Below are positions 35,996 through 44,940 of a DNA stretch of 64,000 bases, piece after piece (position 1 is the first letter of the stretch; every line of letters begins with the position of its first letter). Made by a program: the position numbers and the translations under genes. The stretch covers positions 62,001 to 126,000 of the forward strand of contig JAHHGZ010000019.1 in the NCBI GenBank assembly GCA_019359595.1, read 5' to 3'. The DNA comes from Cyanomargarita calcarea GSE-NOS-MK-12-04C. Its GTDB lineage: Bacteria; Cyanobacteriota; Cyanobacteriia; Cyanobacteriales; Nostocaceae. Under the pieces are notes generated by a model. That model saw only the letters and a list, made by a program, of their open reading frames with translations, was not told where the DNA came from and did no database searches.

Positions 35996-38817
35996 TAATT
36001 AATTTTGAAGGTACCGACAGTTGCCTGCAAGTGTTGAGAAATTTCCACCGTTTGTTGCAAAGATTCGGAAACCTGACGGGATGAGTCGCTCGTCCGTTGG
36101 GAAATTTTGGCGATCGCTTTCATCAAGTCGCTGACGGTTTGCGATGTTTCCACTTGTGATGCAGTCGCATCTGATATCGACTGCACTAAGGAATCAATTT
36201 GCACAGAGACATCCAAAATCTGATTTAAACTCAGTTTGGCATCTTCGACAATTCGAGTCCCTTCTACTACCTGGGTGGTTCCGACTTCCATTGCCCGCAC
36301 TACATCGCTGGTTTCTCGTTGGATGTTCTCCACTATTTGCTCAATTTCTTTGGTTGCTGCTGCACTTCTTGCTGCTAATTCACCAACTTCTTCCGCAACC
36401 ACAGCAAAACCTTGCCCTTCTTCACCCGCACGCGCCGCTTCAATCCCGGCGTTGATGGCAAGTAGGTTGGTCTGCATGGCAATTTGGTTGATTAATGATA
36501 CCACACGAGAAATCTGCTGCGTAGATTCTCCAAGACGCTTCACTTTTTTCGCTGTTTCCCCAACAGTTTCGCGCAGATGCAGAATATTTTGCACCGTCAA
36601 ATCCATTGCTTTTCCGCTCTTTGTCGCTGTCACAGAAGCATTGTTCGCGACGGTGGCAGCAGCAGCAGCGCTCTGAGCGACAGATTTCATCCCTTCGGTC
36701 ATCTGGTCAACCGCATCTAAGGTACGATTAATTTCCTCAGCTTGGCTGAGTGCTTCTGTTGCCAGTTGCCCGATCGCGTTTTTGTTGGAACCAATCGCTA
36801 TATTCACTTGAGTCGCAGAATCTTTCACTTGGGTGACGATATCCCGCAGGCTTTCGACAATGGAGTTGAAAAAGTCGGCGACTGTGCCAATTTCCCCAGC
36901 AGTCACATCAGCACGTACCGTCAAGTCACCCATAGCTGCACCTTCGACTTCACTGAGCAGTTCCAGAAGTTGCATTTGCAGGTCTTCTTTCTGTCTTCGT
37001 TCCTCTTCGGTTCCTTTTTCCGCAACATTTCTGGCTTTTTCTAATTCTTCGAGCAGCGTTGCTTGCTCCAGCGCATAACCAACTTGAATTGCCAGTTGTT
37101 TAAACAAATCAATTTCTGATTGTTGCCAAATACGGGGATTATCGCACTGGTGAGTAATTAATAGACCAATAAGCTGCTGTTCTATAATAATCGGCGCGAT
37201 TAAGTTGGCTTTAACGGCGAATTTCTCCAACATTTTGATGTAACAAGCGGCATTGCTGAGGCTTGGCTCTTGATAAATGTTGGATATTGCCCGGACACGA
37301 CCATCTTTATAAGTTTCCACATGGCGTTCCCGGAAACAAGGGTCGTCAATTTGCACACCCGTCATCTTCGGAAAACCACTAGCAACTGATTCCCCTACGA
37401 CGACACCATCCCAATTGCTTTGGTCTAGATTATAAATTACTACCCGGTCGGTTTTCAGTGCTTGGCGAATTTCTCTAACTGCTGTTTTGTAAATATCTTC
37501 AGTTTTCAGAGTTCTTCTAATCCGGAGGGTAATATCTGCAAGTAACTTTGCCCGTTCGGTTTCCAATCCCTGTTCTTTCACCAGAAGTTGCAACTGAGAA
37601 GCCATCTGGTTAATATTGGCACCCAAAACGCCCAGTTCATCTTGCGATCCAACTTCCACACGGGTATTCAGTTCGCCTTCACCCAGTCTAATTACCGCTG
37701 CCGTTGCATTCAAAATCGGTCTAGTGGCACGTCTGGCTAACCAAGCCGCGATCGCCCCTACAGTTAATGCTGTCAGCCCCGTTCCCAATGCCAGCGTCCA
37801 GAATAATTGATTTTTTGCTTCAAATGCAGTGGCGGTATCGCTCCCTAAAACTACTTGCCATTTTAAATCCGGTAATCCTTCTAATTTTCGAGAAGCGTAG
37901 CTGACTAACTGCTCTTTATTATCAATTTTGTCAACTGTAACAAAAGTCTCTTCTCTTTTTGCTGCGATCAGTTTATCTAAGCCAGAAAAATCTTTGACAG
38001 CGTTTCTACCGACTTGTTGTTTTTCTGTAGCCAAGAAAATTTTCCCGCTCTCATCAACCAAATGGTATTCTCGACCACCTTCTGCGGAAGTTTTGATGAC
38101 ATCTTCGATACTTTTTACGGGCATCCTAGCTCGGACTATGGCAATCGTTTGCCCTGTGACGCTATCTTTGACAGGGGCAAAAGTGAAAACACTTAATATT
38201 TTTGTCGTATTAGATACTTGTGGTTGAGTGATGTAGGGGCGATCGGTTTGCTTGGTTACCTGAAAATAATCGCGATCGCTCCGGTTCCCAGGCTCATCAC
38301 CTTGGGTTTGCACAATCACATCACCATTGAGATCCATTACAACAATACTGTCATAGACTTTGTAACTTTCTATGAACTTATCGAGTATTGCTTGCTTTTC
38401 TTTGGGTCCGGTTACTTCCTTAACTCTCGCATTTGTTAAAATTGGCAAATTGGACAATATCTGGATATCTCCATACCGTTCAATCATGAAACGGTTTACC
38501 TTGTCTGCCAAACTTTCCGCTTCAACTTGCTGAAGTTGGGAAATTTTATTAGTAATAGATTGGCTCGCGATTGAATACGCCAAGGTACCAATACCTAATA
38601 CTGGTAGAGTCCCAATCGCGATCGCGAAAATAGCCGCTTTCGTACGCAGGCTAAGTTGTTTAAAAGTCTCAGTTGCACGATTCCACGGAGAATTCTCAGT
38701 AGTTTCACTAGTTGCCTTTGTTGGCAATTGTATTATACTATCGGTGACTTTCCCTTTAACAAGAGGTGATTGCCTGGAAGCATCACTACTCTTGGTCGAA
38801 TCAGTTTTATTAAGCAT
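35995..38817 (-). CDS. Methyl-accepting chemotaxis protein, Cache-HAMP-GAF (HmpD/PixJ type)
   Basis: A 940-residue chemoreceptor. Helix 1 lies at about 62-84 ([20 protein letters not shown]), a periplasmic Cache domain at about 90-335 ([31 protein letters not shown]), helix 2 at about 340-362, HAMP ([20 protein letters not shown]), GAF at about 439-590, and a signalling domain with [20 protein letters not shown]. The GAF contains DPCF with Cys494 and a second Cys at 525 in NAACYIKML, the two places where cyanobacteriochromes bind bilin, but the His that usually follows the second Cys is Tyr. It could be a photoreceptor or a relative that has lost the pigment. It is the fourth gene of the cluster. 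Confidence 0.92.
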   Translation of the reverse strand: MLNKTDSTKSSDASRQSPLVKGKVTDSIIQLPTKATSETTENSPWNRATETFKQLSLRTKAAIFAIAIGTLPVLGIGTLAYSIASQSITNKISQLQQVEAESLADKVNRFMIERYGDIQILSNLPILTNARVKEVTGPKEKQAILDKFIESYKVYDSIVVMDLNGDVIVQTQGDEPGNRSDRDYFQVTKQTDRPYITQPQVSNTTKILSVFTFAPVKDSVTGQTIAIVRARMPVKSIEDVIKTSAEGGREYHLVDESGKIFLATEKQQVGRNAVKDFSGLDKLIAAKREETFVTVDKIDNKEQLVSYASRKLEGLPDLKWQVVLGSDTATAFEAKNQLFWTLALGTGLTALTVGAIAAWLARRATRPILNATAAVIRLGEGELNTRVEVGSQDELGVLGANINQMASQLQLLVKEQGLETERAKLLADITLRIRRTLKTEDIYKTAVREIRQALKTDRVVIYNLDQSNWDGVVVGESVASGFPKMTGVQIDDPCFRERHVETYKDGRVRAISNIYQEPSLSNAACYIKMLEKFAVKANLIAPIIIEQQLIGLLITHQCDNPRIWQQSEIDLFKQLAIQVGYALEQATLLEELEKARNVAEKGTEEERRQKEDLQMQLLELLSEVEGAAMGDLTVRADVTAGEIGTVADFFNSIVESLRDIVTQVKDSATQVNIAIGSNKNAIGQLATEALSQAEEINRTLDAVDQMTEGMKSVAQSAAAAATVANNASVTATKSGKAMDLTVQNILHLRETVGETAKKVKRLGESTQQISRVVSLINQIAMQTNLLAINAGIEAARAGEEGQGFAVVAEEVGELAARSAAATKEIEQIVENIQRETSDVVRAMEVGTTQVVEGTRIVEDAKLSLNQILDVSVQIDSLVQSISDATASQVETSQTVSDLMKAIAKISQRTSDSSRQVSESLQQTVEISQHLQATVGTFKIN

Positions 38818-38882
38818 AAAGTAATTCCACTAACATAGCTGTGATAAAAAAGTCTAAAAAACAGATTTTTTAGTAGTAGACC

Positions 38883-39386
38883 CTATTCGCTGCGGAGAAT
38901 AGAAGATTGCACAATTGCTTGTGCATCTAATACCAGCAATATTTCTTTTTGTTGCACAACGCATCCGCGCAAATAGGGGACTAAACTGGATGCTACTTGT
39001 CCCACGGGAGAGCGAATATCATCAGGCATTAACTTAGCTGTACCTTTTATCTCTTGCACAACTAAACCCAAAAGCACTGATTCCACTCGGATAATGATTA
39101 CGTTGTACAAACGTAGCCGATTTTCATCGTGTTCTATATTCAGCATCTTCAGTAAATCGACTACCCAAACAATGCGACTCCGCCAATTCATCAATCCCAG
39201 AATGCAGGCAGGCATATTTGGCATTGAGGTTATCGATTCTACAGGCACAACAATCGCTTCTTGAGTATGTTTAATCGATAAAAGCGCAGAAGTTACTTGA
39301 TTAATCTGAAACTTGAGATAACCATCTCCCAAGTTGCTTTGATTTTGAAGAGCAGAAAGTGCAATTTTGGAACTATTCATATGCAA
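38883..39386 (-). CDS. CheW-like adaptor (HmpC/PixI type)
   Basis: A 167-residue CheW-domain protein that should couple the chemoreceptors to the CheA kinase. Seen: YLKFQINQVTSALLSIKHTQ, EAIVVPVESITSMPNMPACI, the CheW signature LGLMNWRSRIVWVVDLLKML, and VLLGLVVQEIKGTAKLMPDD. It lies between the CheY-like gene and the MCP gene in the standard order of pilus-type chemosensory operons. The C-terminus (VLDAQAIVQSSILRSE) is complete. Two Met codons near the start (Met1, Met3) are both possible. Confidence 0.9.
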   Translation of the reverse strand: MHMNSSKIALSALQNQSNLGDGYLKFQINQVTSALLSIKHTQEAIVVPVESITSMPNMPACILGLMNWRSRIVWVVDLLKMLNIEHDENRLRLYNVIIIRVESVLLGLVVQEIKGTAKLMPDDIRSPVGQVASSLVPYLRGCVVQQKEILLVLDAQAIVQSSILRSE

Positions 39387-39501
39387 TTTGCAATTTAGAG
39401 ATTTTGGATTTATTCCATAGCTGAACTTATGGGGCTGAATTAAGGATTTTTAGATTTTGTATTCTCAATCCAAAATCTAAAATCTAAAATTTGGTTATGC
39501 C

Positions 39502-39879
39502 TCATACCACCACTGATTTAATTGCACGCAATAGCTGTTCGCGAGTGTAAGGCTTAGTTACATAGGCATCAGCACCTTGTCTCATTGCCCATAAACGGTC
39601 AATTTCTTGATTTTTGGAACTGCAAATTACAATTGGCACTTTTTGCGTATTTGGGTCTTTTTTTAGATAACGGCATAACTCAAATCCGCTCATACCTGGC
39701 ATAACGACATCGGTAACAATAACATCTGGCTTCTCTAACAACGCTTTTTCCAAAGCTTCTTTTGCGCCAGTGGCTTTAATCACGTTGTAACCACTTTCTT
39801 TGAGATAGTGGCTCATTAATTCCAATTCACTGGGGGAATCTTCTACAACCAGAATTGTGCCTAGCAAAGTTAGACTCAC
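39502..39879 (-). CDS. CheY-like response regulator (HmpB/PixH type)
   Basis: A 125-residue single receiver domain: LGTILVVEDSPSELELMSHY, phospho-acceptor Asp57 in VIVTDVVMPGMSGFELC, conserved Ser-Ser in PIVICSSKNQE and the Lys in YVTKPYTREQLL. It is similar to PilH-type regulators. It is the second gene of the cluster, 72 bases after the PATAN-REC gene and 115 bases before the CheW gene. It probably competes for, or drains, phosphate from the CheA kinase. All receiver residues needed for phosphorylation are present. Confidence 0.92.
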   Translation of the reverse strand: MSLTLLGTILVVEDSPSELELMSHYLKESGYNVIKATGAKEALEKALLEKPDVIVTDVVMPGMSGFELCRYLKKDPNTQKVPIVICSSKNQEIDRLWAMRQGADAYVTKPYTREQLLRAIKSVVV

Positions 39880-39951
39880 TCCTAAATCTCCTATAGTTAG
39901 TAAATCAGTTTGACTAAAATTTGATTTATTTTTCTGCTTTCATGACATTTC

Positions 39952-41058
39952 TTAAGATATATGTTTAAAGAGCATTTTTAGCAAGTCCGATTGTGTAAAA
40001 GGTTTTGTCAAATATCCTGATGACCTTACCATTTTAGCTTTTGCTCGGTCGATAAATCCTGTTCTGCCAGTCACCATAATGATAGGCGTATCTTTAAAAT
40101 TTGAATGCCTCCTCAATAAAGAACATAGCTCGTATCCATCCAAGTTTGGCATCTCTACATCTAGTAATATTACATCAGGCTTGCTGCGGAGAATTTGCAT
40201 CAAAGCTTTTACTGGGTCATTTATCATTACAACTGAAAATATATTCTCATCTAAAAAATTTTGGATGGAATTTAATACTGCTTGGCTGTCATCAATACAA
40301 GCTATGGTGTATAAATCTTTGCTCAAATCTTGTTTGGGTCTTTGGCCTACTGACTCATCCGCGCTTATGCGATCGCCACTATCAATATTGTTTTGAGTAA
40401 AATTACGTTGACTTGGGAATGGTTGCCCAAATTTGGAAGGCAACATTTGTGACTCAGTGTCAAGAGTTTTGGTTGTCGGTAGAACTTGAGGAGACGCACC
40501 AGCAATAACCGCTGAATGGATATTTTGCCGACTTCTTAATTGTTTTTGGGAATATTCGACTAATAATCGCAAATCCAAACGACAGAATTTTGGTAACTCA
40601 TCCAAGGGGCTTTCTTGATTAAACTCATAGCTGCCTTCTTTGATGGTTAGAAATGATTCCAGTACTTCTTTCGCTAATTCCTCTATCAGCACCACTGCAC
40701 CTGCAGTACTGATACAATCTTGATTAACTAACCAGCAAATAGCTTGATAGTCTGCGATTGGAGTGGATTGATTCTCACTCTTTTTTTCAAAAATCAACCG
40801 CATTTGCACACGGGTGGCACTATTGAGAGATGGAATTTGCTGGCTCAAACGCCGCAAGTGATTATCGAGCCGATCGAACAATTTATCAGAATAGGAGGCA
40901 TAAATAAGTTTACCTTCCTCTAGATAAATTGTCCAAGAGATTGCCTGTGTAAATACCCGTAAGCAGCCTGTAGCACGTCGGCTGGTTAGTTGTGCTAACA
41001 GAGATAGCGGGTGTAGTTTTTGGGAAAACTTGTAGCTACCTATAGGAGTTGTGCTCAT
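39952..41058 (-). CDS. PATAN (DUF4388)-receiver response regulator (HmpA/PixG type)
   Basis: A 368-residue response regulator. The N-terminal part (residues about 10-180) is a PATAN/DUF4388 domain (LSLLAQLTSRRATGCLRVFT, WTIYLEEGKLIYASYSDKLF) as in PatA and PixG; residues about 190-240 form a linker; and about 247-368 is a receiver (YTIACIDDSQAVLNSIQNFL, VILLDVEMPNLDGYELCSLL, GYLTKPFTQSDLL). PATAN proteins act on the type IV pilus motors. It is the first gene of the leftward cluster, so the promoter lies in the gap above 41058. Genes of this order (A to E) control hormogonium motility or phototaxis. Confidence 0.92.
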   Translation of the reverse strand: MSTTPIGSYKFSQKLHPLSLLAQLTSRRATGCLRVFTQAISWTIYLEEGKLIYASYSDKLFDRLDNHLRRLSQQIPSLNSATRVQMRLIFEKKSENQSTPIADYQAICWLVNQDCISTAGAVVLIEELAKEVLESFLTIKEGSYEFNQESPLDELPKFCRLDLRLLVEYSQKQLRSRQNIHSAVIAGASPQVLPTTKTLDTESQMLPSKFGQPFPSQRNFTQNNIDSGDRISADESVGQRPKQDLSKDLYTIACIDDSQAVLNSIQNFLDENIFSVVMINDPVKALMQILRSKPDVILLDVEMPNLDGYELCSLLRRHSNFKDTPIIMVTGRTGFIDRAKAKMVRSSGYLTKPFTQSDLLKMLFKHIS

Positions 41059-42542
41059 TTTGCTTTTGTTTTGCTTTTACTTGTTGCTCAATTTAATCAG
41101 TTTTTGCTAAGTATTGTGTAGAGCTTTGCCATAATTCAAACATTCCCTGCGAGAGCTTCTGTAGCTTAAAATACAAAATTCTAACTGCGGGTTTAGTGGC
41201 TCAACTCAATGGTAACAGCCTACTTTTCAGATAAAAAAGTTTCAGTTCACCAGTAAGTCAAAGTTAATTTCCTTACTTATACTGAGATTAACAGACATTC
41301 ATAGAGAACAAGTGAAAATAATGTAAATAGTGGATGAAGTCACTGACCGTTAAGTTAACGTTATGTGACGGCACCCGGAATAATACTGTTTTAAGTTACA
41401 AGGTAAAGTTTGTTTACAGTATTAATACTTAAGTTTTTGATTGTTTGCTAACCCCTGGTAAAGTAGCCCCAAAAAATGAGTAATGTTACTTATTTTACTT
41501 TTGCTAACGAAAATTTGAAAATTATTGGGGCTACTGTTAATCTCTCAGGCTTAATCTTAAAGCAGTCTGCTATAGTTTTTTAAGTTAATTTTATACATTG
41601 CACAGATTAGTTTTATCTTAGTAAATAGAATCTATCTCAAGTTCTTTTAATTACTGACAATAGGACTTATTTGCATTCCTTTACGATCCTTTTCAATATC
41701 TTTACAAAGGGTCTTAAAGCATTATTTTTTCTCGTTTGAGGTATAAAATTACTACATAAAAATATAAATTCAAGCTAGCTAATAACATCACAGATAGAGT
41801 CATTTATATTCAATTAAGATTTACGCATTCGTATGACCTATGCCCTAATTCGTGGTAGTACTACCGGATACGCCGCTTTCCGTCTAATAGGTTGTCGGAG
41901 CCATCCCTGCCGGTATTATATATATCAAGTCCGTTTAATCGGTTATAATTTCCGGAGTCACTCAACGCCACCCCCCTTTATCCCTATGTAGCGCATACCT
42001 AGTCGGACGCTCTCAAAAAACACATTCTAAAATCCTTACAGAGCGAGGCTTTTAGGCAATCTAAAAAATGTGTTTCTTTCATTTCTTGCTTGCGGTGCTT
42101 TAGCCGCTAGTCAGAAGCTGACCGAAATGCACCTCTAAAAAAGAATGTCAAAATCATTACTGCTATTAGCCGGGGAAATCGATTAACGTCCTTAATTGCC
42201 AGCCAGCCAGGGACTACAAGTCACTGTCTAATTCGACAAGTCTATTAAAGTAGACTAGAAGCAGTCATTCGATTTTATTGCAATTTTTATCACTTATAAA
42301 ATTATAAATATGCGGTTTATCCGCAATGCCTAAGATGTGAGCTAAACTCAATAGGGTTTTGCAGACAATCTGATGTAAGTGTAATTTATTTTTAGGGTTT
42401 ACGAATGGTTAAATGCCCGACTTCTATGAGGATGCCGTTGGCGATTTAAGGGTAAGATCCTCGCGGAAGATTTTCGTTTGCTCTGACATACCAAACATTT
42501 TCAGCTTGGCGTTTTCTGTTGGTGATTGCCTACAATAATAAA
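41059..42542. other. Long non-coding gap upstream of the chemosensory cluster
   Basis: About 1.48 kb without a convincing gene. It should contain the promoter and leader of the chemosensory operon. The stretch 41860-42250 is unlike the AT-rich remainder: GC-richer words and an inverted repeat (AAACACATT at 42018-42026, AATGTGTTT at 42067-42075). It could hold an RNA gene; I do not recognise one. Confidence 0.4.
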
Positions 42543-42624
42543 TGCGGATAAAAGGACTTGAACCTTCACTCCTCTCGGAACTAGAACCTAAATCTAGCGC
42601 GTCTACCAATTCCGCCATATCCGC
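42543..42624 (-). tRNA. tRNA-Leu (anticodon TAG)
   Basis: On the minus strand the acceptor arms GCGGATA and TATCCGC pair over seven bases. The D arm GGCGGAATTGGTAGACGC is typical of leucine tRNAs, the anticodon stem CTAGA/TCTAG encloses TTTAGGT (anticodon TAG at 42588-42590), a variable arm TTCCGAGAGGAG is present, and the T arm is AGGTTCAAGTCCT. No CCA is encoded. Confidence 0.95.
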
Positions 42625-42743
42625 ATCATCAATATCTTATTGTACCACAACAGGTTATCTTTTGCAATAGCGCTTAGGGTAAGGTTTTTTTGGAGAGATC
42701 ATTTTTTCATAAACGAAAATTTTATCATACATCGGGTATAAAA

Positions 42744-42781
42744 TTTCATCTCAATTTCATATCCATATGAAAAACTAGAGA
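42744..42781 (+). promoter_or_regulatory. Regulator box 1 and -10 of the RND adaptor gene
   Basis: TTTCAT at 42744 and 42755 with five bases between them; a -10-like TAGAGA begins at 42776, 21 bases after the start of the second half-site. The ATG follows 48 bases later. Confidence 0.75.
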
Positions 42782-42828
42782 AGAAGGCAAAAACTATAAA
42801 CCTGCCTTACACAAGCAAATTATAAACA

Positions 42829-44751
42829 ATGCGAATCTCTAGCCGTTATCAACATAAAACTTCGGTACTCCAGTATACTTCTGTCGGAATACTGAGTTTA
42901 CTACTACTCAATGTTCCCAAAGTTGTGTTAGCAGGTGCTGGACATGACCATAGTGGTGCAAGTTCATTTCAGGCTGGAGGTGAAGCATCTGGTTCTGTAA
43001 CTGTTGACGCAGAAACGGCAAAACGTTTGGGAATTAAAGTTGAGTCGGCAAAAAATCAACAGTTAGATATTGGTATTAAAACTACCGGACAGATTGAAAC
43101 TTTACCCGACCAAAAAGTTGAGGTGACTGCACCCCTTACAAGTAAAGTAGTTGAGTTACTAGTAAAACCAGGTAGTAAAGTCAAAAAAGGTCAGCCTGTA
43201 GCTGTTGTTGCTTCACCGGAGTTGGTTGATTTGCGCGTAGGTTCCCAAGAAAAACAAGCCGATGCTCAAGGAGCTTTGCAAAAAGCACAAGTTAATTTTG
43301 AATTAGCCCAAGAAAATTTAGACCGCCAGCAAACAATTTCTAACGCGGAAATAGCACAAACCCGTACCCAATTAAATGCTGCTCAAGCACAATATAATCG
43401 GGATTTATCTCTAGTCAATCAACGCTCCGTTTTGAAAGTCGCTCAAGAAAACCTCAAACGTCAGCAGCAAATCGCCAACGCAGAAATCGCGCAAGCAAAA
43501 ATCGAGGTTGCAGTTGCCCAGGAGCAATATGACCGAGATAAAGAACTGGTGGAAAAAGGCGCATTGCCAAGACGGCAGATGCTAGAGTCGCAAGCTAAAC
43601 TCGAAAGGGCAAAGGCTGAATCCGCTAGAGCCAGAAGTCTTCCTCAAGTTGTCCAAGCCGAAAGCGAAGTTAAACGTGCAGAGGTGGACTTACCTTTGAG
43701 AGAATTGCGGGATTCTCAATCTCGCGTAGCCGAAGCGCAGTCACAATTGAAACGCGCAGAAACTCGTCGAGACGTTTTGGAAGCACAAGCACAATTGAAA
43801 CGGGCTAAATCTGATGTAGTAGTAGCACAATCTCAACTGAAGCTCAGTAATACTACTTATAAAACTCGGTTAGAACAATTGGGAAGTACTGCCAACGCCA
43901 AAGGACTTGTGACAGTAATCGCGCCCATTTCCGGTACTGTTGCCAGCCGAGAAGTAAGTATTGGTCAATCGCTGCAAGATGCGGGTGGTAAGCTGATGAC
44001 AATCATAAACGACGATCGGATATTTGCCACAGCGAATATTTATGAGAAAGATTTAGGTACAGTCAAAAATGGCCAAAGAATCAGAGTAAAAGTCGCTTCC
44101 TTGCCTAACCAAACTTTTGAAGGCAGAATTACACAAATTGGCACATCTGTACAGGGAGAAACAAGAGTTGTACCCGTACAAGCGGAAATAAATAATCCTA
44201 GCGGTTTGCTGAAACCGGGAATGTTTGCCGAATTAGAGATAATTACAGATAAAACAGCTTCGTCTGTGCTAGCAATTCCGATTTCTTCTGTAGTGGATGC
44301 CAATGGTAAAAAAATAATCTACGTCCAAAATGGTAACGCTTTCCAATCGACTGAAGTTACTTTTGGTCAAACCTCTGGGGACATGGTGGAGGTGAAAACA
44401 GGTTTATTTGATGGCGATATGGTTGTCACCCAACGTGCTACACAATTATATGCACAGTCGTTACGGGGTGGTAGTGAAAAAGAAGAAGGACATGCAGACG
44501 AAAAAACTGAAGTGAAAACAAATAATTTTCCAGTGCCTTTGTGGTTAATGGCAGCAGGGGGAGGTTCTGTAATTACTGCGATCGCATTTTGGGCCTTTTA
44601 TTTATTATCTCGTCGCAAAAGGCCCCATTTAGCAGCAGTAGGTGATTTAGATTACAACGATTTAAGGTATGAGACAGAGGTTTATTTAGATAAGCACTCA
44701 TCACCTTTGGCGGATGCGTCCGTGGTGGAGAAGGGCAAGAAAGAGGAGTAG
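42829..44751 (+). CDS. RND efflux periplasmic adaptor (CopB/CusB/NrsB-like)
   Basis: The membrane-fusion subunit that links a heavy-metal RND pump to the outer membrane. The 640-residue product has a signal sequence (SVGILSLLLLNVPKVVLA), a His-rich start to the mature protein (GAGHDHSG), the lipoyl half-domains (VEVTAPLTSKVVELLVKPGS and VIAPISGTVASREVS), a long coiled coil between them (about 150-345) and a beta-barrel (DRIFATANIYEKDLGTVKNG). Unusually, an extra membrane helix lies near the C-terminus (LWLMAAGGGSVITAIAFWAF) with a cytoplasmic tail, a layout I associate with cyanobacterial NrsB/CopB-type adaptors. It lies 189 bases before the pump gene and has its own regulator box. Confidence 0.87.
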   Translation: MRISSRYQHKTSVLQYTSVGILSLLLLNVPKVVLAGAGHDHSGASSFQAGGEASGSVTVDAETAKRLGIKVESAKNQQLDIGIKTTGQIETLPDQKVEVTAPLTSKVVELLVKPGSKVKKGQPVAVVASPELVDLRVGSQEKQADAQGALQKAQVNFELAQENLDRQQTISNAEIAQTRTQLNAAQAQYNRDLSLVNQRSVLKVAQENLKRQQQIANAEIAQAKIEVAVAQEQYDRDKELVEKGALPRRQMLESQAKLERAKAESARARSLPQVVQAESEVKRAEVDLPLRELRDSQSRVAEAQSQLKRAETRRDVLEAQAQLKRAKSDVVVAQSQLKLSNTTYKTRLEQLGSTANAKGLVTVIAPISGTVASREVSIGQSLQDAGGKLMTIINDDRIFATANIYEKDLGTVKNGQRIRVKVASLPNQTFEGRITQIGTSVQGETRVVPVQAEINNPSGLLKPGMFAELEIITDKTASSVLAIPISSVVDANGKKIIYVQNGNAFQSTEVTFGQTSGDMVEVKTGLFDGDMVVTQRATQLYAQSLRGGSEKEEGHADEKTEVKTNNFPVPLWLMAAGGGSVITAIAFWAFYLLSRRKRPHLAAVGDLDYNDLRYETEVYLDKHSSPLADASVVEKGKKEE

Positions 44752-44858
44752 CAGTAAGGATATTGTTAGCGTCAACGTCAAATTGATCCTTTCTCAACAC
44801 GAGTGGTTAAATGAGAAAGCGCGGGCTGTTCGGGATAACAATATTCAGCCTTCACATA

Positions 44859-44896
44859 TTTCATCCCAATTTCATCTGAGCATAAAAAACTAGAAA
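44859..44896 (+). promoter_or_regulatory. Regulator box 2 and -10 of the RND pump gene
   Basis: TTTCAT at 44859 and 44870, spacing five; TAGAAA begins at 44891, exactly 21 bases after the start of the second half-site. The pump ATG is at 44941. Confidence 0.8.
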
Positions 44897-44940
44897 GTAA
44901 CTATGCGCCAAGTACAGAACGCAAATCACTAAAATCGAAA

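Noticed and set aside
36144-36676. Rightward ORFs of 103-146 codons antisense to the chemoreceptor gene
   Set aside because: They mirror the highly conserved signalling domain; the same shadows appear over the second MCP at 29928-30551.
42424-42618. 64-codon leftward ORF beginning MAELVDALDLGSSS
   Set aside because: It is the well-known false translation of a leucine tRNA gene (42543-42624).
42829-44751. Adaptor gene read as a fusion because of its C-terminal membrane helix and tail
   Set aside because: The extra helix and tail are in one continuous frame and I recall the same layout in other cyanobacterial adaptors of this type, so it is a family feature rather than a recent fusion.
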